A stretch of DNA of 38,703 nucleotides from Chthonomonadaceae bacterium (GCA_027450145.1 DAIDKH010000042.1:1-38703), one strand, 5' to 3'; counted from the first letter of the stretch, positions 1-7,744 are shown. Numbers and translations are program-made. The notes: generated by a model from the sequence alone, not told the origin.

Positions 1-507
1 AACGATGTGCAGCCCTGCCATTCTAGCGAGTTGGGTTGCTGCAATCCCCACGCCGCCGGACGCACCTCGAATGAGCACAGTCTGACCGGGGCGAGCTTTC
101 GCCACCTGAAAAAGGGCCCTCCATGCCGTTGCATACGGAATTCCTATCGCTGCGCCTTGGGCAAAATTTAACTCATCAGGTAGGGCGCGGATTTGATCCG
201 CTGAGCACAGAGCGTGGTCGGCGTATGTACCTGTGGCCGAGCCAAACAGATAGACTCGATCTCCTTCTGAATAGTGACGCACGTTATTACCGAGGGCAAC
301 TATAGTGCCTGCTCCGTCGAATCCAGGCGTGTACGGGAGCTGCGGTAACTTGCCATAAGCGCCAGATCGAATGTAGGTGTCAACGGGATTAACTCCTACG
401 GCAGCTAATTGCACAAGCACCTCGTTAGCAGCGGGTAACGGCGTCTCTACCGCTTCAATATGCATCACGGACGGAGGCCCAAAGGAATTAACTATAATCT
501 TTTTCAT
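1..507 (-). CDS. NADPH:quinone oxidoreductase / zinc-type alcohol dehydrogenase-like protein, 5' part (runs off the left edge)
   Basis: The reverse strand opens with ATG at 507 and reads 169 codons without a stop to the window edge, so the C-terminal half is missing. The N-terminus MKKIIVNSFGPPSVMHIE is typical of the zeta-crystallin/QOR branch of medium-chain dehydrogenases. Further in are the GroES-like fold signatures GVNPVDTYIRSG and YTPGFDGAGTI, and near the edge the start of the Rossmann nucleotide-binding domain (GQTVLIRGASGGVGIAATQLA). QOR-family enzymes reduce quinones or enones with NADPH and lack catalytic zinc; no zinc-ligand cysteine pattern appears in the visible part. It is divergent from the riboswitch-flgM unit on its right. 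The family is clear; the substrate cannot be told. Confidence 0.88.
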   Translation of the reverse strand, partial: MKKIIVNSFGPPSVMHIEAVETPLPAANEVLVQLAAVGVNPVDTYIRSGAYGKLPQLPYTPGFDGAGTIVALGNNVRHYSEGDRVYLFGSATGTYADHALCSADQIRALPDELNFAQGAAIGIPYATAWRALFQVAKARPGQTVLIRGASGGVGIAATQLARMAGLHIV

Positions 508-534
508 GGAATAACCCCCCAACCTTCAAGAAAT

Positions 535-563
535 TTGAAAATATGCCCTGAAGAGTGTACTAT
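535..563 (+). promoter_or_regulatory. Candidate sigma-70-type promoter for the riboswitch-flgM transcript
   Basis: TTGAAA at 535-540 is followed after 17 bases by TACTAT at 558-563, overlapping TATAGAT. This would start transcription near 570, about 30 bases before the conserved riboswitch core. The placement fits, but the -10 matches consensus at only four of six positions. Confidence 0.4.
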
Positions 564-589
564 AGATAACCAATAATGGGTAGTGAAGG

Positions 590-696
590 GTGATGAAAAG
601 GCAAATTCGTAGAAATGCGAAGACGCAAAGCCATGGACCTAAGCAACTAGTGGTAGTAAGATTGCCTACTAGTGTATGGTAGCCAGGTTGCCGTCC
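590..696 (+). promoter_or_regulatory. Cyclic-di-GMP-I (GEMM-I) riboswitch aptamer
   Basis: The conserved GEMM-I blocks occur in order. GGCAAA at 600-605 is followed by a short hairpin capped by a GAAA tetraloop (about 606-621, TTCGTA/TGCGAA). Next come GACGCAAAGCC at 622-632 and CCTAAG at 638-643, a variable hairpin with an ACTAGT-type stem at about 646-674, then GGTAGCC at 678-684 and GGTTGCCG at 686-693. GGCAA (600-604) can pair with TTGCC (688-692), closing the domain. GEMM-I RNAs bind c-di-GMP (established family knowledge). The aptamer ends about 55 bases before the ATG of the FlgM-like gene. Between them are two overlapping alternative hairpins, GACAAT/ATTGTC (about 699-722) and GGTGGA/TCCACC (about 707-727), which could serve as an expression platform. 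Whether the ligand turns expression on or off cannot be read from the sequence. Confidence 0.93.
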
Positions 697-749
697 TAGA
701 CAATCCGGTGGAGATTATTGTCCACCTATGCAAAGTCTGGAGGCAAATT

Positions 750-1058
750 ATGCAGATCTCTATGGGCGAAGTTAATCGCCTGCTCGCTCAGGTTGGGGCG
801 GTTCGGGATGGTCATCAAAACAGCAACGATCAATTCGTACTCAGCGAAGCGGTTGTAAAGGAAAGTGGCCATCAATCGGAAGCGAACGAGCGTGAGATTG
901 ATATGGTCTTGATGGAACTGGATCGTCTACCAGATACCAGAGAAGACCGCGTTGCGGCTCTTAAAATGCAAATTGAACGAGGTGAGTACAACGTTTCGTC
1001 GGATGACATCGCGGATCTCATCATTCGACGATGTTTGGCAGATAACACCGCGTCATAA
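750..1058 (+). CDS. flgM: FlgM-like anti-sigma-28 factor under a c-di-GMP riboswitch
   Basis: This is a 102-residue protein. Its last 40 residues match the FlgM C-terminal sigma-binding region: LPDTREDRVAALKMQIERG, then EYNVSSDDIADLII. FlgM binds and holds the flagellar sigma factor (SigD/FliA) until export or release. The length is close to the family's usual 90-100. The N-terminal half (MQISMGEVNRLLAQVGAV, then a polar linker) is not conserved, as is usual for the disordered half of FlgM. I chose ATG 750 because TGGAGG lies 7-12 bases upstream; an in-frame ATG at 674 falls inside the riboswitch and would encode the aptamer. No flagellar or sigma-28 gene is in the window, so the partner sigma is unknown. 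Expression is probably set by the upstream c-di-GMP riboswitch. Confidence 0.75.
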   Translation: MQISMGEVNRLLAQVGAVRDGHQNSNDQFVLSEAVVKESGHQSEANEREIDMVLMELDRLPDTREDRVAALKMQIERGEYNVSSDDIADLIIRRCLADNTAS

Positions 1059-1065
1059 TAAGTGT

Positions 1066-1100
1066 AGCGGCTTGGATTTGGTGAGACAATCCAAGCCGCT
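1066..1100. terminator. Hairpin between convergent flgM-like gene and parB
   Basis: A perfect 13-bp stem (1066-1078 with 1088-1100) and a 9-base loop lie just after the FlgM-like stop codon and before the end of convergent parB. On the plus strand it is followed by TTGT...TTTTGTG, a weak U-rich tract. It may serve both directions. Confidence 0.65.
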
Positions 1101-1131
1101 TTGTACTGCCTTTTGTGAGTTTGTGCTACCC

Positions 1132-2058
1132 CTAATTTAGCGGATTAATTGAAACAAGCAGATCGAATAATCGTGCTAAATCATCTTCGCTGTAGAATTC
1201 GATTTCTAGTTTGCCCACGCCTGTATTTGCCCACTTAAGGTTCACGCGCGTTTGAAGGATTTGCTGCAGGTCATCGACTACTCTTGCGTTAAAGGGTTCG
1301 GTGCCATTGCCATTCTCAGTCAGTGCGTGCGAAGATGAGTCGCTTGGGGGCCGTGTGTATACGTCTTGCTGTAGATCTGGGGTGCCGGTTCCGGAATGCG
1401 CCTTTGCCTCGCGAGCTAAACGCTCTGTTTCTCTCACGGACAGACCACGGCGTTTAATGACATCCCAGATCATTAACATCGCCTCATGTTTGTCTGCCAT
1501 TAGCAATGCACGGCCATGCCCTTCAGAGATTTCACCGATCTCAACACTGTTCTGGATCTGTTCAGGAAGCTGAAGCAGTCGGAGAGCATTGGAAATAGCA
1601 GGTCGACTTTTACCTACTCGAATTGCTATCTGATCTTGCGAAATTCCGAATTCGGTTACCATCCGATGGTATGCCCGTGCTGCCTCAATTGCCGAGATGT
1701 CTGCACGTTGAATGTTTTCTACAAGTGCCTTCTCAAGCATGTCACGATTGCTGAAGGACTTAACGATGCACGGTACTGTTCCAAAGCCCAGGCGCTCTGC
1801 TGCACGAAATCGTCGTTCTCCGGCTAAAATCTGATATTTATCAGCCCCAATCTGGTTAAGAAGGATCGGCTGGAGAATACCGTGCTCGCGAATAGACAAC
1901 TCCAGGTCAGCTATTGATTGGGAATCAAATTGCGACCTGGGTTGATATGGATTTGGTACAATTTGGTTTAGAGGAATCTCTCTAATAAGGTTGCCCGGAG
2001 GAAGTGCTGATTCCGACAGAAGAGCCTCCAGTCCTCTTCCGAGACCTCGTTTCGCCAT
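1132..2058 (-). CDS. parB: Chromosome-partitioning protein ParB (Spo0J family)
   Basis: This 308-residue ParB begins MAKRGLGRGLEALLSE, the typical N-terminus. It has the N-terminal CTPase/ParB domain (residues about 25-115) with the GERRFRA motif at 80-86. A helix-turn-helix region at about 135-162 (GISQDQIAIRVGKSRPAI) binds parS, and a C-terminal dimerisation domain follows. ParB loads at parS, spreads as a CTP-dependent clamp and works with ParA to segregate origins. Its ATG lies inside the 3' end of parA in another frame (77-base overlap) with AGGAGTT upstream, implying translational coupling. A parS-like site lies in the neighbouring parA. The family call is secure. Confidence 0.96.
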   Translation of the reverse strand: MAKRGLGRGLEALLSESALPPGNLIREIPLNQIVPNPYQPRSQFDSQSIADLELSIREHGILQPILLNQIGADKYQILAGERRFRAAERLGFGTVPCIVKSFSNRDMLEKALVENIQRADISAIEAARAYHRMVTEFGISQDQIAIRVGKSRPAISNALRLLQLPEQIQNSVEIGEISEGHGRALLMADKHEAMLMIWDVIKRRGLSVRETERLAREAKAHSGTGTPDLQQDVYTRPPSDSSSHALTENGNGTEPFNARVVDDLQQILQTRVNLKWANTGVGKLEIEFYSEDDLARLFDLLVSINPLN

Positions 2059-2812
2059 CGATTAGTAACTCCTGTGCGAGCTTCTTATATGCTAATGCGC
2101 CTCTTGATTTTGGATCATACAACGCGATAGGAAGACCGTGGCTTGGTGCTTCCGAGAGTCGAATGTTCCGGGGCACCTGCGTTGAGGAGACACGGTCGTT
2201 AAAATGACGGAGCACTTCCTCCGCAACTTGCTGTGCGAGCTTTGTGCGGGTGTCCGCCATAGTAAGTATAACCATAGCAACTTCCAATTGGGGATTTATG
2301 TGCTGCCTCACCATTTCTATTGTTCGAACTAAGTGACTGATACCTTCCAATGCGAAGTATTCGGTCTGGATTGGCAGTATCAGTGCATCCGCAGCGCACA
2401 ATGCGTTTAAAGTTAGCAGCCCCAAGGACGGTGGTGCATCTGTAATCACGTAATCGTAGTTAGACGCTTCGTTGGTCAGTGCATTGCGCAAGACCGTTTC
2501 ACGTGAAATCCGGGGCATGAGCTCAACTTCCGCAGCAGCCAGTTCCAATGTGGCTGGTAGCACATCCAGGTTTTCTACAGCACAACTCATTACGCAATCA
2601 CGAACGGACCTTCCGTTCACCAGCACATCGTAAACAGAAAGGTCAATGTTTGAACGTCGAATTCCTAGTCCACTTGTAGCATTGCCTTGTGGATCGGTAT
2701 CAACAACGAGAACCCTGGCCCCAGAAAGTGCAAGGTAGGCGCTGATGTTTACAGCTGTGGTTGTCTTCCCAACGCCACCTTTTTGATTTACAACTGCGTA
2801 AACAACAGCCAA
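1982..2812 (-). CDS. parA: Chromosome-partitioning ATPase ParA (Soj family)
   Basis: The protein is a MinD/ParA ATPase with the deviant Walker A motif NQKGGVGKTTT near the N-terminus and the switch motif VVDTDPQGN. Later blocks include DYVITDAPPSLG and LPIQTEYFALEGI. ParA forms ATP-dependent gradients on the nucleoid that move ParB-parS complexes. I chose the TTG at 2812 (AVVYAVVNQKGG): GGAGG lies six bases upstream, and a good promoter (-10 at 2841-2846) would start the transcript near 2834. An ATG at 2830 is in frame but has no ribosome-binding site; the longer frame from 2932 would begin upstream of the promoter. With the TTG start the length is 276 residues, normal for Soj. It overlaps parB by 77 bases. 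Confidence 0.95.
   Translation of the reverse strand: MAVVYAVVNQKGGVGKTTTAVNISAYLALSGARVLVVDTDPQGNATSGLGIRRSNIDLSVYDVLVNGRSVRDCVMSCAVENLDVLPATLELAAAEVELMPRISRETVLRNALTNEASNYDYVITDAPPSLGLLTLNALCAADALILPIQTEYFALEGISHLVRTIEMVRQHINPQLEVAMVILTMADTRTKLAQQVAEEVLRHFNDRVSSTQVPRNIRLSEAPSHGLPIALYDPKSRGALAYKKLAQELLIDGETRSRKRTGGSSVGISTSSGQPY
2495..2510. promoter_or_regulatory. parS-like ParB-binding site inside parA
   Basis: CGTTTCACGTGAAATC contains a perfect 12-bp palindrome (TTTCACGTGAAA). It matches 13 of 16 positions of the well-known consensus TGTTTCACGTGAAACA, differing only at the outer bases. Location inside parA, next to parB, is typical for chromosomal parS. I found no second copy in the window. 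Confidence 0.85.
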
Positions 2813-2840
2813 GAAGGTCCTCCGTCGCATTGATGGGTAG

Positions 2841-2870
2841 AGTATACTCCTAAACGGAAACCTCAGCCAA
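2841..2870 (-). promoter_or_regulatory. Promoter of parAB
   Basis: On the minus strand TTGGCT (2870-2865) and TATACT (2846-2841) are separated by 18 bases. Transcription would begin near 2834, 20 bases before the TTG start of parA, leaving room for its GGAGG. Confidence 0.6.
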
Positions 2871-2908
2871 CAGCGGCATACTTGTTTAAGCAGGAGGTAG
2901 TCGGTTTC

Positions 2909-5560
2909 ATGAGGAGCTTGTCGGATGTACAACAGCGAGCGGCTTGTACCGAACTCCCCAATGTTGCACTAAGTGCCGGCGCCGGGTCGGGTAAAACATC
3001 GGTTATCGTAGAGCGTATTATTAATCTAATTTCAGCCTCTGCGTCGGAATCGCCGTCTAGTACAATAAACAATATTCTGGCAGTCACCTTCACTGACAAA
3101 GCAGCCCGTGAATTAAAAGAGAGGCTGGTTCAGCGTCTTACAGACGACGCAATGTTAGAAGAGCGGCGTCAAATTGAGACAGCGTTCATATGCACAATAC
3201 ATGCTCTTTGTGCCCGCCTGTTACAGGAAAACCCATTTGAGGCAGGTCTAAACCCGGGATTTGAGGTGCTGGCCGGCGAGGGATCCAATGATCTGATTAG
3301 AAGTGCGCTCTCCCAGTCAATCCAAATCGGAGCCGAGGGGCACAGTGACTACTCCTTTATTATTCGTACAATAAGCCAGTGGGGTAGTGCAGTTTCGCCT
3401 GACTTGTTTCTAATGGACGCTGTAATCGATGTCCTTCTGGAATTGAGGGGTTCGGGCTGTTTCGTCGAGGACTTGATGCAAAAAATAGGCACTTCTGACC
3501 AGGAATACCGGCAGACGCTCTCGGAGAAAGCCAATTCCCTTGTCGGCTTCGTCATGCCGAGAGCGCTAGCGGCACTGAAGACTATTGAATTATTGATGCA
3601 CGCTGTACCTGTTAAAGTCGCAAGAAACATTCAAAATCTCGTTAGCCTCATACATAGATTTAACGATGAACCTCAACTTTTGGAGCGAATTAATGTTGGT
3701 AGAGAGGTTGAGAAGTCGTTAGCAAGTCTCATTGCTACAGGTATACTTCCCCAAAGTCTTCAGGAGTCGCTAGTTGCTCTGCAATTCTCCCTTCAATTTG
3801 CAAAGCAGTTAAAACCAGTAGACAGATCTCTTCAAGAAGAAGCATTTGACCTTTCTGTATCGCTCATGTCTCTGGTTGTGATCGTTTGGAAGAACTACAC
3901 CACTGCGAAATCGAACATAAACGCAATTGATATTGATGACCTGCAAGAATTGGCCGTTAGGCTTCTGGAGGGCAATGCGAATGTCGCTAAACGTTATCGG
4001 GAGCGGTTCAAACATATCATTGTCGACGAATTTCAAGACACAAGTCTAGTTCAAATGAGACTGCTAAATTCCTTGCGTGGTCCCAATAAGGACGTAACTA
4101 ACCAGTTTTTCGTTGTTGGTGATCGTCAGCAGTCTATCTACTCGTTCCGCAACGCCAATCCTGATCTCTTCGGCTCGTTATGCCGGGAGTTCGGTTCTTC
4201 GACCATTGGCAGTCACATAACTTTGGAGGACAATTACCGAACGCATCCCAGCCTGCTCATGGCAATAAACGGGCTGTTCACAAATCTATGGGCGAATACT
4301 GACCATCCGTTGCAGCACCAAATTGCGATGCGCGCTGCGGAAGATGATGTACTACGCTTCGAGCTACTAATTTCTGCAGGGCTTAGAGGCGACTATTATC
4401 GTCGCGATGAAGCAGCCGCACTCGCAAACCGAATTTTAGATCTGGTTAATTCGAGTACCAAATTAGTTTACGATAGATCAAATCAATTGCGGCGTGTTCA
4501 ATATGGGGACATCGCCATTGTGATGAGAAGCCTTAAGGACCTGCGTTACATCGAACAGGAATTCTTGAAGGCCAATATACCGCATTTTGTAATTGGGGGT
4601 GTTAGGGGCTACTTCAGCCGAAGCGAAATAAGGGATGTCGTAAACGTCCTTGCGCTAATCACTGAACCTCATGATGATCTTGCATTTGCAGCCCTGCTAC
4701 GTAGCCCCTTTGTTGGATTAAGCATGGATAGCGTAACAGACATCGTTAACTGTGTGAATAGCGCGCTCTCCCCAATGTGTCTATATATGGCCGTACAAAC
4801 CCAGGCTGTTCAAGCGAAATTGGGTGAGCACCAAAGCACGCGGATCCTGACTATAACGAGGCTACTAGATTCGTTGAGAGATCAGCATTCCACCATGAGG
4901 CCGTCCGACCTGTTGCAGCGAATCGTAGATGAGACGGAATACGATTCCAGGTTGTTGGTGCGTGCAAACGGCCGGCGCAAGCTCGCTAACCTCCGTAAAT
5001 TGCAGGCGCTAGCGGCAAGCGAAGAGACCTACGGGGTACGGTCATTCATACAAAAACTCCAAAGCCTGACTGAGCTGTCTGAGCGCGAAGGGGATGCACC
5101 GACTGAGGAGGAGGATGCCAATGTAGTGCGCCTACTCACCATACACAGCGCGAAAGGACTCGAATTTCCGGTTGTCATAGTAACCGATCTTGGTCGGCCC
5201 CTGATGCGTCGCGAAAACCGTGCATTTGTCTGTGACGGTTCGTCGCAAACCTTAGGTGTGAGTGTGGACGGTGTGCCGGACATCATCTACCAGCTCCTCG
5301 TGAGTGCGCGCGAGGAGCGGGAGCGTGCAGAGTACCTGCGCTTGCTATATGTCGCGATGACCCGTGCTAGAGATTACCTTATACTCGCGGGCGATGTAAT
5401 ACCCGTGAAGGGTTTTAACTGGGCCTCTTATGTCTTCCCATCGCTCGGGATTCTAGAAGAACCGCGTATCCCACAAGTGGTCAAATTAGTCGGGGGACAC
5501 TCGGCGCTCGTTTCACCAATTTCGTATTATGCACGTCGTAAGCCTACGACGATAGACTAA
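2909..5560 (+). CDS. UvrD/AddA-like superfamily 1 helicase without nuclease domain
   Basis: This 883-residue protein carries the SF1A helicase motifs in order: Walker A SAGAGSGKT (residues about 22-30), AVTFTDKAARELKERL, Walker B DEFQDTS (about 373), VVGDRQQSIYSFRNA, LEDNYRTHP, LTIHSAKGLEFPVVI (about 740) and LLYVAMTRARDYL (about 812). The KGLEFPVVI and TDLG details resemble the AddA/RecB branch more than UvrD/PcrA. Such enzymes unwind DNA ends for recombinational repair. AddA is about 1,200 residues with a C-terminal nuclease; here the protein stops about 70 residues after motif VI, so nuclease and AddB partner are absent from view. ATG 2909 was chosen for AGGAGGT at 2892-2898; a TTG at 2882 is the alternative. 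Its end overlaps the convergent subtilase gene by 48 bases. Confidence 0.85.
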   Translation: MRSLSDVQQRAACTELPNVALSAGAGSGKTSVIVERIINLISASASESPSSTINNILAVTFTDKAARELKERLVQRLTDDAMLEERRQIETAFICTIHALCARLLQENPFEAGLNPGFEVLAGEGSNDLIRSALSQSIQIGAEGHSDYSFIIRTISQWGSAVSPDLFLMDAVIDVLLELRGSGCFVEDLMQKIGTSDQEYRQTLSEKANSLVGFVMPRALAALKTIELLMHAVPVKVARNIQNLVSLIHRFNDEPQLLERINVGREVEKSLASLIATGILPQSLQESLVALQFSLQFAKQLKPVDRSLQEEAFDLSVSLMSLVVIVWKNYTTAKSNINAIDIDDLQELAVRLLEGNANVAKRYRERFKHIIVDEFQDTSLVQMRLLNSLRGPNKDVTNQFFVVGDRQQSIYSFRNANPDLFGSLCREFGSSTIGSHITLEDNYRTHPSLLMAINGLFTNLWANTDHPLQHQIAMRAAEDDVLRFELLISAGLRGDYYRRDEAAALANRILDLVNSSTKLVYDRSNQLRRVQYGDIAIVMRSLKDLRYIEQEFLKANIPHFVIGGVRGYFSRSEIRDVVNVLALITEPHDDLAFAALLRSPFVGLSMDSVTDIVNCVNSALSPMCLYMAVQTQAVQAKLGEHQSTRILTITRLLDSLRDQHSTMRPSDLLQRIVDETEYDSRLLVRANGRRKLANLRKLQALAASEETYGVRSFIQKLQSLTELSEREGDAPTEEEDANVVRLLTIHSAKGLEFPVVIVTDLGRPLMRRENRAFVCDGSSQTLGVSVDGVPDIIYQLLVSAREERERAEYLRLLYVAMTRARDYLILAGDVIPVKGFNWASYVFPSLGILEEPRIPQVVKLVGGHSALVSPISYYARRKPTTID

Positions 5561-7420
5561 GCCCAATCGGCTCCGTAAACGCGGTTGGTGCGTTGATGTT
5601 CGAGTACCTAGGACCTGTCGTGGGATAACACACCATTGACATACAGAGCAAAGCCATGGCAAGTTGACTGCAAGCCATGGAATCGTGACTAAGTTCTCTG
5701 GCCCAATGCCATGAGGTACGGTTCCCCTTAATATCTCCCATAAAATGTGCAAAGTCAGTCCGGCAGCAAGATATCCCGCTAATTTCTTGTCATCGGAATT
5801 CCGAGCACCTGAAGCCAAAATCAATGCGGGAACCAGGGTGCTGTGGGCTAGGAGGAGCCAATGGGACGACAGACCAAAATAGCCAATGATCCAATCCGGC
5901 AGCACCATACCCATACCGAATGCAGCAACGAACCAAAACTGAGGCGTAAAGCGGAACCCGGCACCCCTGATTAAAGTCGACCACATGAAGGCAATAAACA
6001 ATGACCCCGCTATAAGCCAGAATCTTAAAACACCGTCCTCATGAATCCTTGAAGCAAGGGAAACAGCTTGACCGGCATTCAGCACTCCTGCGCCGTATTT
6101 TGCCTTTGGTAAACGCGGAGTGGCGGACTGTTCCAGGATAGATCTTACGTCTTCAGGCCGTCTAATGCCCGTAGACTGGATTAGTGCAGCAGTTGCGGCT
6201 ACATGAGGAGCAGCCATTGAGGTTCCCTGGAACCTATAATAGTCGTCCTTAACCAGACCAGTTCCATCACCCATGGTATTCTGAAGAATACCACCGTCAG
6301 AACCCCCTGTGTGCGTATCCCCTCCCGGTGCAGCGAGACATAGGCCATTGCCATAATTGGAGTAAAAGCTTAACTCACCAGATGGGCCAACCGCCGAGAC
6401 TGCCACGCAAGACTTGTATGCCGCGGGATAGCTGAGCCGATCGGTACCGTTATTGCCTGCCGCACACACTATAGTAACGCCCTTGCTATATGCATATGCG
6501 CAAGCGTCTTTTATTAATCTGTCGGGGAGAGGTGAGCCCAAACTCATGTTGATAACTGTGGCATGGTGATCAACGGCATATCGGATGGCTTCAGCAATTC
6601 CTGCGGACGAACCCCCGCCGAAAGCTGAAAGTGCCTTGATGGGCATTATTGTCGAGTTAAATGCTAGGCCCGTAACTCCCAGACCATTATTGGTTGACTC
6701 AGCGATGGTTCCGGCAACGTGTGTTCCGTGGCCGTTATCGTCGCTGGGAAGGTCATCACGGTGTATAAAATCGTATCCCGGAGCAAAATGCGTTTGGTTG
6801 AAGTCCTGGCACTGAAACCCACGCTCGGTGTGGGCATAGGCCACTCCTGTATCGATTACTGCAACAGTCGCACCTTTACCGGTGGCTATGGACCAAGCGT
6901 CGCCAGCATGAACCATGTGGAAGTTCCACTGTTCTTGGTACCGCGGATCATTGGGTTGGTACGGCTTGCGGTTAGTCTTGGCGGTTCGGTCGACATCAGA
7001 ATTGTCGATCACGTATTCTGACGGAAGTATTTTACTAGAAGGTACGCTGTAGATGTGCTCTTCATCTGCGTCTACCACGGCGGGATCCGCTCGAAGGTCT
7101 AGGATTATTAGGTGCAGCCGCCTATTACCAGGAATTGAGCCCACAGCAATTTCAGTTTCGTGGTGCAGCGGACTGCGCCATCTTAAGGAGATGCCATACT
7201 TTGATTCTAGCGACTTTAGATCTGAATCAGTCTCACCGGGCTTTAGTTCAACCTCAATCCTATGGGGAATGGTCCAGCGAGTGACCGTGCTAGCGCGAAA
7301 GCTGAAATGTGGCCTTGGGCTTCTCGTCCCAAACCATCCCGCCACTAGCGGAAAAGACAAGATGGCAATCGCGGTGACAAGCCACCACCTAAAATGATAC
7401 AATTTGCCCTGACCACTCAT
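5513..7420 (-). CDS. Subtilisin-like (S8) serine protease with N-terminal anchor and C-terminal membrane segments
   Basis: This 635-residue protein has a signal peptide or anchor at residues about 12-31, a pro-region to about 150, then a subtilase domain with the full catalytic set. D190 lies in VAVIDTG, H231 in NGHGTHVAGT, oxyanion N323 in CAAGNNG and S401 in GTSMAAPH. After about residue 465 come several hydrophobic stretches (466-482, 493-512, 518-537, 548-562, 578-599), likely membrane helices, an uncommon tail for a secreted subtilase. It follows the 62-residue protein gene by 23 bases, probably as one transcript. The last 40 residues are basic and look unlike protein in this frame, while another frame (ending 5544) reads more naturally. 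A late frameshift is possible. The gene overlaps the helicase gene tail to tail. Confidence 0.93.
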   Translation of the reverse strand: MSGQGKLYHFRWWLVTAIAILSFPLVAGWFGTRSPRPHFSFRASTVTRWTIPHRIEVELKPGETDSDLKSLESKYGISLRWRSPLHHETEIAVGSIPGNRRLHLIILDLRADPAVVDADEEHIYSVPSSKILPSEYVIDNSDVDRTAKTNRKPYQPNDPRYQEQWNFHMVHAGDAWSIATGKGATVAVIDTGVAYAHTERGFQCQDFNQTHFAPGYDFIHRDDLPSDDNGHGTHVAGTIAESTNNGLGVTGLAFNSTIMPIKALSAFGGGSSAGIAEAIRYAVDHHATVINMSLGSPLPDRLIKDACAYAYSKGVTIVCAAGNNGTDRLSYPAAYKSCVAVSAVGPSGELSFYSNYGNGLCLAAPGGDTHTGGSDGGILQNTMGDGTGLVKDDYYRFQGTSMAAPHVAATAALIQSTGIRRPEDVRSILEQSATPRLPKAKYGAGVLNAGQAVSLASRIHEDGVLRFWLIAGSLFIAFMWSTLIRGAGFRFTPQFWFVAAFGMGMVLPDWIIGYFGLSSHWLLLAHSTLVPALILASGARNSDDKKLAGYLAAGLTLHILWEILRGTVPHGIGPENLVTIPWLAVNLPWLCSVCQWCVIPRQVLGTRTSTHQPRLRSRLGLVYRRRLTTCIIRNW

Positions 7421-7443
7421 AGTTGATTTCCCCTAACGCGCCC

Positions 7444-7632
7444 TTATTTGCTTAGCCAATCAGGATGGCGCCGCAGAATATACTCATATCGATCCAGTAT
7501 TCTTCCGGAGACCATGTCAAACAGAGGATTTCCACCTGCATAAACAGTATCAGGTGGGTCGCCATACTGATTGAGACGATCCTGCTTTATTCGCGAATCA
7601 ATTTCATGCTTCTGTTTTTCTGTTAGGCTCAT
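7444..7632 (-). CDS. Small hypothetical protein (62 aa) upstream of subtilase
   Basis: ATG 7632 has a near-perfect ribosome-binding site, GGAGGTGA, eight bases upstream, and a -10 box (TATAAT) 28 bases further up. The protein starts MSLTEKQKHEIDSRIKQDR, probably a short helix. It continues with a Gly/Pro-rich middle (YGDPPDTVYAGGNPLFD) and an aromatic, charged end (DRYEYILRRHPDWLSK). It has no signal peptide, membrane segment or cysteine. I do not recognise the family. The longer reading frame from 7908 lies opposite wecB and is not credible. The gene is co-directional with the subtilase 23 bases downstream, so a joint function is possible but unproven. Confidence 0.6.
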   Translation of the reverse strand: MSLTEKQKHEIDSRIKQDRLNQYGDPPDTVYAGGNPLFDMVSGRILDRYEYILRRHPDWLSK

Positions 7633-7659
7633 TACAAAGTCACCTCCCACTCTAATTGA

Positions 7660-7665
7660 ATTATA
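7660..7665 (-). promoter_or_regulatory. -10 box for the 62-aa protein and subtilase unit
   Basis: Perfect TATAAT on the minus strand, placing the start of transcription about 20 bases before the ATG at 7632. No convincing -35 box lies 17 bases upstream (CATGCT), so the assignment is tentative. Confidence 0.4.
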
Positions 7666-7744
7666 CAGTAGAATTATCGGTAAGCATGGATATTGGCTCG
7701 ATTCAAAAGAGTGGAAGACACGAGGGTCGTTGTTGCCACCACTA

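Noticed and set aside
672-749. Longer N-terminus for the FlgM-like protein (start near 672)
   Set aside because: These codons lie inside the c-di-GMP aptamer and the switch region; ATG 750 has a good ribosome-binding site.
1301-1827. Two plus-strand frames of 90 and 103 codons opposite parB
   Set aside because: They are antisense to a clear parB gene and show no protein character or ribosome-binding sites.
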